DNA from: Bacteroidota bacterium
GTDB lineage: Bacteria; Bacteroidota; Bacteroidia; Chitinophagales; Chitinophagaceae
DNA length: 64,000 nucleotides
NCBI GenBank assembly: GCA_018267915.1
Contig: JAFDXN010000033.1
Span: forward strand, 1-64,000
Reading direction: 5' to 3'
A program made the position numbers and the translations under genes. The notes below the pieces were generated by a model. The model saw nothing but the letters and a program-made list of their open reading frames with translations. It was not told the DNA's origin and ran no database searches. Shown here piece after piece: positions 49,825 through 57,892 of this stretch (position 1 is the first letter of the stretch; each line of letters begins with the position of its first letter).

Positions 49825-52272
49825 CTATTCTGCGTCTCTTAAGCTAAGACCAAGGCGCCGGGCCAAGAGGCTACTGGCTCCAGTAGTTATAAGCACAATG
49901 CTTAATGTGCTTACTGGCATCAATATTGCTGCGATCATCGGCGCCATCAAGCCTTTCATTGAGATGGTAAGACCGACTATATTATAAACAATAGATATTA
50001 TGAAGCTCAGCGCTATCACGCGCTTGCTGCCGGCCGCCAGCTTTAATACTGCCGGGAGGTTTTTGAATTTATTCGCGTCTAGTATGGCGTCGCATGAGGG
50101 TGTAAAATTATTAATATCATCCGCAAGGGTGATACCTACATCGCTTTGCTGCAGTGCACCGGCATCGTTGAGGCCATCGCCTATCATTAACACATGCTTA
50201 CCGTTCGACTGTAGCCGTTCTATATAATGCAGCTTGTCTATGGGTTTTTGTCCAAATAAGAGCTCGCTGCTATCGCCAAGCAAGTCATGCATAAGACCAC
50301 GTTGTTTATCGTTATCACCGGACAATAGCGATATAGTATAGCGCTCGCGAAGTTTAGGCATCATCTGCGGTATTGCTTCCCTGAATACTTGTTTCACGTG
50401 CAAGGAAGTGATATTGTCATTGATGCGTACATAAACATTTGCTTTCTCGTCAGCGGCGGGGACAACACCCACGAACATTGCCGAACCTATAAGGATGCGC
50501 TCATTGTTTATTAAGGCCTCAATCCCTTTGCCTCTAGATTCTACCCATTCTTTTACCTGGCAGGTTGGCTGAATGCCTATCCAGTTCGCTATCGCCTGTG
50601 CATAAGGATGCCTGCTGGATACGACTGTATTGTACACCCATTCCTTTTCCTGCTCACTAAGCTGATGACCGGTAGCTGAAAAATGTTGACTGTTTTCTGT
50701 CAACGTCCCCGTTTTGTCAAATACCAATTGGTCGATCTTTCCAATCTGTTCGATCACTGTCGGATCGCGGAGGAAGAGGCCATTGTTGCTCAGTATCCGC
50801 AATATATTGCCATTGGTATATGTAGCAGACAGCAGTAGTGCGCATGGACAAGCCACAATAAGCATTGCGGAAACGCTTGGTAATATTTTTGAGGGATCAT
50901 TTATGGCCCAGTATATAGCCGTAATGGCAGCTAAAGCAAAAAGAATATAAGTAAAATACCTGCTAAGGGCGTGGATAATGCTCTTGTCAGCATTGTTTTT
51001 CGCTTTATTCTTGGTGAACGCATGGTGGTTCCATAGCGAAGTCAGATAGCTGCCAGCTACGGGTTTTACAACCTGCATGCGCACCTGCTCGCCGCAAAGC
51101 CTACCACCGGCATAAACGGTATTGCCTGCCTGGATAGTTACGGGTTCACTTTCACCTGTTACAAAACTGTAGTCGACGAGGGCCGTACTGTCGAGCAGTA
51201 CTGCGTCAGCCGGGACGATCTCGTCGTTATATAGTAGAATGATGTCCTTTTCTTTTAAGTCCTGGAGATTTTTACTTTTCTGCCCACTCGGTGTTATGAC
51301 GTTCACCGCTATAGGAAAATAGGCCTTATAATCCCTATGGAATGATATAGAACTATAGGTTCTGTCCTGCACAATGCGGCCTACCAGCATAAAAAACACG
51401 ATACCGCTCATACTGTCCAGGTAACCTGAACCTACGCCGGTGCTTATCTCGTAAATACTGCGCGTATAAGTTATGATGAGTGCAAGCGCGATGGGCGCGT
51501 CGATATTCAGCGTTTTTTGTTTTAAACCTCTCCAGGCCGAAACAAAGAACTCCGACGCGCAATAGAAAAACACCGGTACAGCCAGTACCATGTTCAGCAC
51601 CCTGAAGAGCAATGCATATTTTTCTTCGATGCCGCTGCCTATCGATAAGTACTCCGGGAAACTCATCATCATGATATTACCGAAGCAAAACCCCGCAACT
51701 CCCAGTTTATAGATGCGCGCTTTATTGCTGTATTTGATCTTTCCTTTACCCGCATCCTCGAGGCTGATATATGGCTCATACCCAATAGTAGCCAGCAATT
51801 CCACCACCTTCCTAAGCGATATTTTATCACTAGTAAAATGAATGGTCAGCTCTTTGGTTGTGAAATTGAGACGGCTTTCGGTTATACCTCCATTCAGCTT
51901 ATGCATGTGCTCCAGCAGCCACATGCACGAGCTGCAATGCACACCCGGAATGTAGAAGGTAACAATAATATTTTTGCCATCTGTAAACTTGTAAATTCGT
52001 TTTGCGATATCCTCGTTATCAAGGTAGGCATATTTGTCATTCCTGATGGGCTTGATCTGCGACAAGCCGGGATGCGACTGGATATTATAGTAATTGCAAA
52101 GGCCGTTCTCGTTTAGTATTTCATACACCAACTTACACCCTTCGCAGCAAAAAATCTTCTGGTCGATATGAATCGCCGAGTTAATGCATGGGACTCCACA
52201 GTGATAGCAAAGCGTTTTTTCCTGTACCTGTTTAGAAATTATTATAGTGTTGCGTTCTCTAGCCGTTTGCAT
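49825..52272 (-). CDS. ccoI: CcoI/FixI-type copper P-type ATPase
   Basis: 815 residues. The N-terminal Cys-rich part (CYHCGVPCINSA, then FCCEGCKLVYEIL) is the family's metal domain. An HMA domain has GVHCSSCMWLLEH near residue 115. Eight membrane helices include MLIVACPCALLLSATY (CPC near 480). The P-loop is DKTGTLT near 520, and GDGLNDAGALQ near 700. It delivers copper to cbb3 oxidase. It overlaps the upstream gene by 14 bases. Confidence 0.93.
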   Translation of the reverse strand: MQTARERNTIIISKQVQEKTLCYHCGVPCINSAIHIDQKIFCCEGCKLVYEILNENGLCNYYNIQSHPGLSQIKPIRNDKYAYLDNEDIAKRIYKFTDGKNIIVTFYIPGVHCSSCMWLLEHMHKLNGGITESRLNFTTKELTIHFTSDKISLRKVVELLATIGYEPYISLEDAGKGKIKYSNKARIYKLGVAGFCFGNIMMMSFPEYLSIGSGIEEKYALLFRVLNMVLAVPVFFYCASEFFVSAWRGLKQKTLNIDAPIALALIITYTRSIYEISTGVGSGYLDSMSGIVFFMLVGRIVQDRTYSSISFHRDYKAYFPIAVNVITPSGQKSKNLQDLKEKDIILLYNDEIVPADAVLLDSTALVDYSFVTGESEPVTIQAGNTVYAGGRLCGEQVRMQVVKPVAGSYLTSLWNHHAFTKNKAKNNADKSIIHALSRYFTYILFALAAITAIYWAINDPSKILPSVSAMLIVACPCALLLSATYTNGNILRILSNNGLFLRDPTVIEQIGKIDQLVFDKTGTLTENSQHFSATGHQLSEQEKEWVYNTVVSSRHPYAQAIANWIGIQPTCQVKEWVESRGKGIEALINNERILIGSAMFVGVVPAADEKANVYVRINDNITSLHVKQVFREAIPQMMPKLRERYTISLLSGDNDKQRGLMHDLLGDSSELLFGQKPIDKLHYIERLQSNGKHVLMIGDGLNDAGALQQSDVGITLADDINNFTPSCDAILDANKFKNLPAVLKLAAGSKRVIALSFIISIVYNIVGLTISMKGLMAPMIAAILMPVSTLSIVLITTGASSLLARRLGLSLRDAE

Positions 52273-52807
52273 TGATCCTTCTTTGAGCTTCCCTTAATTT
52301 TGGCACCAGCACTTCCTGCTCCAGGTAATACAGTTCGGCAAGTGCATTCTCCATAAATTGTATCTCATCCTGTATCGTTTCGATCCCGATACCTGTAATA
52401 TCTTCCGCCGCAACAGGTTCAAGGCCCCTCAGGCCTTCCAGGGTATTTTTTATCGATGCGTGCGACAGGCTTAGCTCTGCGATCTTCGCACTATGCCCTA
52501 CATGACAACCACCGCTGCATGTGGCGCAGTTGTGGCCTTCGGCGCTTTTTCTACCCAGCTCGTGCATATAAGGCAATAGCGTACCTATGCGATAATCCAA
52601 ATGATTCTTTATCTCCGCAGCCAATACGCCACAGCGCTCCAGGTATTGCAAGACCTCTTCTCCCAGTCCGGAATTTTTCAGCGATTCGATATTGTCGCTG
52701 ATCTCTTTTCTTCTTTCCTCCATAATGGTGTAGTAATCTATATAGAATCGATCAACAAGCTCGTGAATGGTATTGCCTTTATACTTAGTAAAGAGACCGA
52801 GGATCAT
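52259..52807 (-). CDS. Unknown Cys/His-cluster helical protein upstream of ccoI
   Basis: 182 residues, mostly helical, no signal. HNCATCSGGCHVGH near residue 93 holds three Cys and three His; HELVDRFYIDYYT and EIKNHLDYRIGTLLPYMHEL add His that could bind metal as in hemerythrin-like bundles. The C-terminal half is a coiled, acidic helix pair. It overlaps ccoI by 14 bases, so it belongs to copper delivery or its control. Motif A at 52876 lies 70 bp upstream. Confidence 0.6.
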   Translation of the reverse strand: MILGLFTKYKGNTIHELVDRFYIDYYTIMEERRKEISDNIESLKNSGLGEEVLQYLERCGVLAAEIKNHLDYRIGTLLPYMHELGRKSAEGHNCATCSGGCHVGHSAKIAELSLSHASIKNTLEGLRGLEPVAAEDITGIGIETIQDEIQFMENALAELYYLEQEVLVPKLREAQRRINANG

Positions 52808-52875
52808 TTTCCAAATATTTGAGGCGAAAATATTTGGTTGAATTTAGATATATGATGACTTTCAATAGCCGAAAA

Positions 52876-52891
52876 AATGACCTTGGTCATC
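52876..52891. promoter_or_regulatory. Motif A operator before the ccoI transcript
   Basis: AATGA-CCTTGG-TCATC, arms pair at four of five positions. It lies 69 bp upstream of the first gene. Confidence 0.55.
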
Positions 52892-52923
52892 GTTTATGGA
52901 AATTGGATAAGATAAATTGCAGC

Positions 52924-52939
52924 GATGACGATTATCATC
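52924..52939. promoter_or_regulatory. Motif A operator before the coiled-coil gene
   Basis: GATGA-CGATTA-TCATC, exact arms. Its centre is about 41 bp upstream of the start predicted from the TAGTTTTG box, the classic activator position of CRP/FNR proteins. Confidence 0.6.
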
Positions 52940-52958
52940 ACCTTGCGTTGACCACGAT

Positions 52959-52966
52959 TAGTTTTG
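52959..52966 (+). promoter_or_regulatory. -7 box TAGTTTTG
   Basis: Exact TAnnTTTG, 50 bp before the GTG of the coiled-coil gene. Confidence 0.55.
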
Positions 52967-53016
52967 TGGTTACGCGGGCATTTTAATTTTACACCGGACT
53001 AACGGAAAAACAGAAA

Positions 53017-53403
53017 GTGAAGGAAGTCGCAACATTCAGAAATAATTATTTACAGCAAGAAACGCAGATGTGGCTGCGTTCATTGGATTTTATACAGCAA
53101 GAAAATATCCATCTTAAGAATTCCCTGGCCGACATTCTGAAAGTAGCGCTCTCGGACGGTATGCTCGAGGAAGCAGAATACTTCCAAAACCAGTTTCTTA
53201 ACAAAGACACGGTTATTGCACTTTTGCGAAGAGACATTGCCTTGCAGAGCCAGGAATTAGAGCGAAAATCGCAGGTGGGTGAAGACGCGGATAAGAAAAG
53301 TATAAAACAGCAGGAAAAGCTGCGGAGCGACATAGAAAAAATGGAAAAGGAATTCAGCAAGCTGAAATTCCAGTTCAATAACTATCTCTCGGCGTCGTCT
53401 TAA
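53017..53403 (+). CDS. Coiled-coil protein of unknown function under motif A control
   Basis: 128 residues from GTG 53017. It is all-helical and highly charged, with heptad-like spacing in the second half (LRRDIALQSQELERKSQ, KQQEKLRSDIEKMEKEFSKL). There is no signal or membrane segment. No family is recognised. It is convergent with the REC-CRP gene (three bases between stops) and has its own promoter with motif A at the activator position, so it is likely induced together with the oxidase genes. Confidence 0.6.
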   Translation: MKEVATFRNNYLQQETQMWLRSLDFIQQENIHLKNSLADILKVALSDGMLEEAEYFQNQFLNKDTVIALLRRDIALQSQELERKSQVGEDADKKSIKQQEKLRSDIEKMEKEFSKLKFQFNNYLSASS

Positions 53404-53406
53404 AGG

Positions 53407-54462
53407 CTAATTGACCAGGTTACTTAGCTTCTTTTCGTTCAATATCACAATATCTCCCTGCTTAATATCGATGAGTTTTTCGTCCTTAAAGTCGCTCAAC
53501 GTGCGGATGAGTGATTCTTTTGCCGTGCCGGCAATATTTGCCAGGTTTTCCCGGCTAATATCGATAGGCGCGCTCTCAGTACCCCTTTCATATTTCTTGC
53601 TGATCGCCAATAAAGCGTCGGCCACTTTTTTGCGCAAAGAATTATAGGCAATACTTAACAGTTGCCCTTCTTTCTCGCTAACATTGTTAGCCAGCAACTG
53701 TATAAACTTACGCATCACCTCTTTGTTATCGTGCACCAGCTTTTCAAACTCAGACTTGGGAATACTTGACAACTCAGTCTCCTCCAGCGCCTCAGCAGTT
53801 TCCTTATAAGTGCTGTTCTCCAGCATCGCAACATAGCCAAGAAACTCACCTTCGCTGTGCAAACCGGTTACCAATTCTTTACCATTATCATTTGTCTTAT
53901 AGGTCTTTACCTTCCCTTTTTCTATATAGAATATCTTATGTGGATTGTTACCTTCTGAATATATGACCTGTTTCTTTTTGTACTTGCTTATAGTGCTATC
54001 TTCCGTCAGCTTTCTAAGTGAGTCTTCGCCGCCCACTGTTACAATAAGTTCGCTAACACCTTGCATGCCGTTTGTAAATTTCTTCTGCAGCAGTTCAGTT
54101 TTGCGCAGGCGTGTCTCTATAGCATTAAGCAGTTCCGTACCTGTAAAGGGCTTGGTAATATAGTCATCGGCTCCCAATTCCATACCCTTCCTTATCTCTG
54201 CCCTTTCGGCTTTTGCCGTCAGGAATATGAAGGGGATATTTTCGGTATCGGGATTCTTATTCAACATATGCAAGACGCCATAGCCGTCCAGCACAGGCAT
54301 CATAATATCGCAGACGATGATATCGGGCTTATGCTCCATGGCCAGCGCAACGCCTTCTTTTCCGTCGGGGGCGGTCAAAACATGGTAGCCAGACATCTCC
54401 AGTATCTCCGACATATTTTCGCGAATCTCTTCGTTATCCTCGATCAATAAGATCTTTTTCAT
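53407..54462 (-). CDS. Response regulator with C-terminal CRP/FNR DNA-binding domain
   Basis: 351 residues. The REC domain has phospho-acceptor D52 (IIVCDIMMPVLDG) and FLTAKAE/ADDYITKPF. From about 150 to 260 a cyclic-nucleotide-like domain follows (VIYSEGNNPHKIFYIEKGKV, then FLGYVAMLENSTYKETAEAL). The HTH lies near 300-335: SRENLANIAGTAKESLIRTL, with Glu and Arg at the positions that contact TGA in CRP/FNR. It is thus a phosphorylation-controlled CRP-type regulator, and the best candidate for motif A. It overlaps the kinase gene by 29 bases. Confidence 0.88.
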   Translation of the reverse strand: MKKILLIEDNEEIRENMSEILEMSGYHVLTAPDGKEGVALAMEHKPDIIVCDIMMPVLDGYGVLHMLNKNPDTENIPFIFLTAKAERAEIRKGMELGADDYITKPFTGTELLNAIETRLRKTELLQKKFTNGMQGVSELIVTVGGEDSLRKLTEDSTISKYKKKQVIYSEGNNPHKIFYIEKGKVKTYKTNDNGKELVTGLHSEGEFLGYVAMLENSTYKETAEALEETELSSIPKSEFEKLVHDNKEVMRKFIQLLANNVSEKEGQLLSIAYNSLRKKVADALLAISKKYERGTESAPIDISRENLANIAGTAKESLIRTLSDFKDEKLIDIKQGDIVILNEKKLSNLVN

Positions 54463-55630
54463 GTTGTTCTTCTTTTACTGTATTGAAAGTGATGGTAAAG
54501 GTCGTCCCTTCGTTTACGCGGCTTTGCCACTCGATCCTGCCATTCATTAGCTCTGCGTATTTGCCGATAATATGCAAGCCTAGCCCGGTACCCTGTATAT
54601 TGACAACATTGTGTCCCCGGAAGAAACGCTCGAAGAGATGGGCCTGGTCCTCTTCAGGTATTCCTATGCCATGATCTTGTACCGACAATTGCAATTGCCC
54701 TTCATTTACTACCGTATTGATATTAATGACACCGTCAGGAGGGGAGAACTTTATAGCATTTGATACGAGGTTCATCACGATGTGTTTCAATAAAGAGGGG
54801 TCCAGCCAAACCTCTTCACTAGCGCCTTTGTGATTATAAGCCAATCGCTGTCCTATTTTCCTCACGCCCTGCATCTCAGCTAATAAATTTCTCACAAGTT
54901 CGCAGATGTTCACTTCTGAGAAACGCACCTGTATCCTACCCTCTTCGATCTTACCAACAGAAAGAAAATCATTCAGAATGTCGGTAAGCATATTTACCGA
55001 CGAGATGATGCGCTGTATATGTTTGTCCCTCTTGGGCTGGTCTTCTCCGCTTACATACCTCGAAACAAGGTAAACAGATGACAATATTGTACTTAAAGGA
55101 GTTCTAAATTCATGAGAGGCCATGGAGACGAACCTTGATTTAAGCTCATTCAGTTCTTTTTCTTTCTCCAGTGCTTCGAGCAGAGACCGTGTACGCTCCA
55201 ATACTTTCTCTTCAAGTTCTGCATTCAACTTCAACAAAGCTATCTCGGATTCCTTCCTCACGGTAATATCGCTGACGAAAGCAATTACGAAACGGCCGTT
55301 GCTATTGATAAACGGACTAAGGCTTACTTCAACGGGGAATTCCGTGCCGTCCTTTTTGCATGCATACAGGTCCATACCGTTACCCATGGGCCTGCTGTGA
55401 CCACCGGTATTGTCGTAGCGCTCCCGGTGTTCGATGTGTTTATCTGAATATCGTTTTGGGATGAGTATCTCGATCTTCTGGCCGACCAGCTCTTCGCGCG
55501 CATATCCAAATTTAGCCAGGGAAAAATCATTGACGGAGACAATCTCGCCCATGCTATTGGTGACCAAAATACCAATAGCCGCATTGTTGAAGAACGCGTC
55601 AAACTCTTCCTGCTTGTTTATTGTGTGCAC
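54434..55630 (-). CDS. PAS-containing sensor histidine kinase
   Basis: 398 residues, no signal or membrane segment, so cytoplasmic. A PAS domain occupies 10-125 (FFNNAAIGILVTNSMGEIVS). A coiled linker is followed by the HisKA box FVSMASHEFRTPLST with phosphorylated His 173. HATPase motifs: MNLVSNAIKFSPPDG (N-box), QDHGIGIPEEDQ (G1) and QGTGLGLHI (G2). The PAS signal is unknown. It partners with the REC-CRP gene it overlaps, and probably controls the cco and N-oxide genes. Confidence 0.9.
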   Translation of the reverse strand: MHTINKQEEFDAFFNNAAIGILVTNSMGEIVSVNDFSLAKFGYAREELVGQKIEILIPKRYSDKHIEHRERYDNTGGHSRPMGNGMDLYACKKDGTEFPVEVSLSPFINSNGRFVIAFVSDITVRKESEIALLKLNAELEEKVLERTRSLLEALEKEKELNELKSRFVSMASHEFRTPLSTILSSVYLVSRYVSGEDQPKRDKHIQRIISSVNMLTDILNDFLSVGKIEEGRIQVRFSEVNICELVRNLLAEMQGVRKIGQRLAYNHKGASEEVWLDPSLLKHIVMNLVSNAIKFSPPDGVININTVVNEGQLQLSVQDHGIGIPEEDQAHLFERFFRGHNVVNIQGTGLGLHIIGKYAELMNGRIEWQSRVNEGTTFTITFNTVKEEQHEKDLIDRG

Positions 55631-55843
55631 CGCTAGCGATTGTCGGGTACGCTAAAGTAAGAAATAATACAGATGGATACCAAAGTTTACATATTATTTT
55701 TCAAATAGATGACTTTGATGCCCGGAAAGGCGCTGGAAAGGAGTAGGAGGACGGGGCCCTCTTTGCTTTCCTTCGTAAACGGGACCATTATTATCGACAA
55801 AAGGCGATTGAACATTGGACGATGACAAGCCGATGGCCCTGTC

Positions 55844-57325
55844 TTAGCGTCTCCTGTTTTTCCATCCGGAGCTACTATTAGCCGACGTGGGGGCCGAAAG
55901 CGGCTGTGTTTTATTCTTATCCCAGACAGATGTAGCCAGCAATGCAGCTACCTCTTCAACTTCCGGATCATCCTGTAGCAGGTATTCCGGTTTGTAATGT
56001 TTTTCGATAAATTTAGTATCGAAGTTGCCGGTCCGGAAAGGCTCTGTTTGAACCGCCCATTTTCCGAAGCTCAATGTCGTCTGAATGCCCTGCACGTAGT
56101 ATTCATCGATGGCACGGCAGAGACGGTCGATAGCTTCATCACGGGTTGCAGCATGTGCTACCAGCTTTGCGATCATTGAATCATAAAAGACAGGGATGTC
56201 CAGTCCTTGCTCAAAGCCATCGTCCACCCGTATGCCAGGGCCCTTTGGAATCTGGTACATTTCCAGTTTACCGGTATCGGGCAAGAAGTTATTGAGCGGA
56301 TCTTCAGCGCAAACCCTCAGTTCAAGTGCATGCCCATTTATTTTAAGTTCGTCCTGGGTAAACGATAATTTATTGCCTCGCGCCACATTGATCTGCTCTT
56401 TCACCAGGTCGATGCCTGTTATCATTTCTGTAACGCAATGCTCCACCTGCAAACGGGTGTTCATCTCCAGGAAATAGAAATCCAGTTTTTCGTCTACCAG
56501 GAATTCCACAGTACCCGCACCATAGTAATTGCATGAGCGGGCCACCGCCACGGCGCATTCGCCCATTGCCCTGCGAATATCAGGCGTCAGGCAACTGGAA
56601 GGTGCTTCTTCCACCAGCTTCTGATGGCGGCGCTGTATGGAACATTCACGCTCAAAGAGGTACGCATAGTTACCATGCTGATCGCCAATAAGTTGTATCT
56701 CTATGTGGCGTGGCGCACCGACATATTTCTCAATGAAAACAGCATCATCTCCAAATGCACTTAACGCTTCACTTTTGGCAGTACGCATTTGTTCCTCTAG
56801 TTCATCTTCTTTGTTCACTACGCGCATGCCCTTACCCCCGCCGCCGGCCGAGGCCTTGATAAGCAAAGGGTAGCCAGTGCGACCAGCTATCTCCTTTGCT
56901 TCGGCAAGATCCTTCACAGGGTCCTCTGTACCGGGTACCATAGGTACGTTGAATTTCTTAGCTGCCTGCTTGGCTGCTATCTTGCTACCCATTATTTCGA
57001 TAGAGTGCGCAGACGGACCAATAAATATCAAGCCCGCGTCGGCCACTGCTTTTGAGAATGAAGCATTCTCACTCAGAAAGCCATATCCTGGGTGGATGGC
57101 ATCTGCACCCAACTGTTTTGCTACTTCTATTATTTTATCGGCACGGAGATATGACTGCGAAGAAGGGGCCGGGCCAATGCAAACAGCCTCATCGGCATAG
57201 CGAACAAAAGGCATATTACGATCGGCTTCAGAATAAACAGCCACAGTTTTAATGCCCATTTCTTTTGCTGTGCGCATTACACGCACGGCTATTTCGCCAC
57301 GGTTGGCGACAAGTATCTTTTGCAT
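55844..57325 (-). CDS. accC: Biotin carboxylase (acetyl-CoA carboxylase AccC type)
   Basis: 493 residues. MQKILVANRGEIAVRVMRTA opens the biotin carboxylase domain. IHPGYGFLSENASFSKAV and ASAGGGGKGMRVVNKEDEL (ATP-grasp Gly loop near 160), FIEKYVGAPRHIEIQLIGDQ, and FLEMNTRLQVEHCVTEMITG follow. It carboxylates biotin with ATP and bicarbonate. The last 35 residues are a basic, Ser-rich tail. No BCCP gene is adjacent, so it may serve acetyl-CoA or another acyl-CoA carboxylase. Confidence 0.9.
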   Translation of the reverse strand: MQKILVANRGEIAVRVMRTAKEMGIKTVAVYSEADRNMPFVRYADEAVCIGPAPSSQSYLRADKIIEVAKQLGADAIHPGYGFLSENASFSKAVADAGLIFIGPSAHSIEIMGSKIAAKQAAKKFNVPMVPGTEDPVKDLAEAKEIAGRTGYPLLIKASAGGGGKGMRVVNKEDELEEQMRTAKSEALSAFGDDAVFIEKYVGAPRHIEIQLIGDQHGNYAYLFERECSIQRRHQKLVEEAPSSCLTPDIRRAMGECAVAVARSCNYYGAGTVEFLVDEKLDFYFLEMNTRLQVEHCVTEMITGIDLVKEQINVARGNKLSFTQDELKINGHALELRVCAEDPLNNFLPDTGKLEMYQIPKGPGIRVDDGFEQGLDIPVFYDSMIAKLVAHAATRDEAIDRLCRAIDEYYVQGIQTTLSFGKWAVQTEPFRTGNFDTKFIEKHYKPEYLLQDDPEVEEVAALLATSVWDKNKTQPLSAPTSANSSSGWKNRRR

Positions 57326-57396
57326 AAGCTGCTAAGGTAAGCCAAAGCCAGATAAGTTAATAAAGTAACAGGTCAATTTCAAGAACGGCAAAGCTC

Positions 57397-57810
57397 TTAA
57401 CGCTCTGATCTTAAGCGAGTTCCTTTACCATACTTTACAAATAAATAGAGGTACAAAACACGCGATAACCGCATCAGCCATGGCTGTAATAGCACTACAA
57501 TGGTTATACTTGTGATCAGGTAATAAAATATACTATTGTCCTTATATGAAATACCGAAGAGAAGCCAATACCAAACCAGGTTGAAGATGAATAAGCCAAC
57601 GGACAAGGCATAACTAACATAGCCAGTGCCATAATAGAAGCCTACCTCCAGCTCCATTTTCTGTCCGCACACAGGACAATGCTCGGGCATCTTCAGCATG
57701 TCCTTCAATGGAAAGATGTGTTTATTGACATACATATGGCCCCGCCTGCAATTAGGGCACTTCATCTGTAAAATACTGGGAAGTAATGCAGGTTTATCAG
57801 AGTTTGACAT
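57397..57810 (-). CDS. DUF983 membrane protein (copy 2)
   Basis: 137 residues. CxxC pairs (MKCPNCRRGHMYVNKHIFPL; HCPVCGQKMEL) and two membrane helices (YALSVGLFIFNLVWYWLLF and YYLITSITIVVLLQPWLMRL). It has the same layout as the protein at 18868-19251, with about half of the residues alike by eye. The role of DUF983 is unknown. Confidence 0.85.
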   Translation of the reverse strand: MSNSDKPALLPSILQMKCPNCRRGHMYVNKHIFPLKDMLKMPEHCPVCGQKMELEVGFYYGTGYVSYALSVGLFIFNLVWYWLLFGISYKDNSIFYYLITSITIVVLLQPWLMRLSRVLYLYLFVKYGKGTRLRSER

Positions 57811-57892
57811 AACACCTGGATTTTGCTTCGCAAAGTTACAACGTAAATACTGAATGCCTCAGTGATCTTTATCACGTTTAATAATAGTACTA

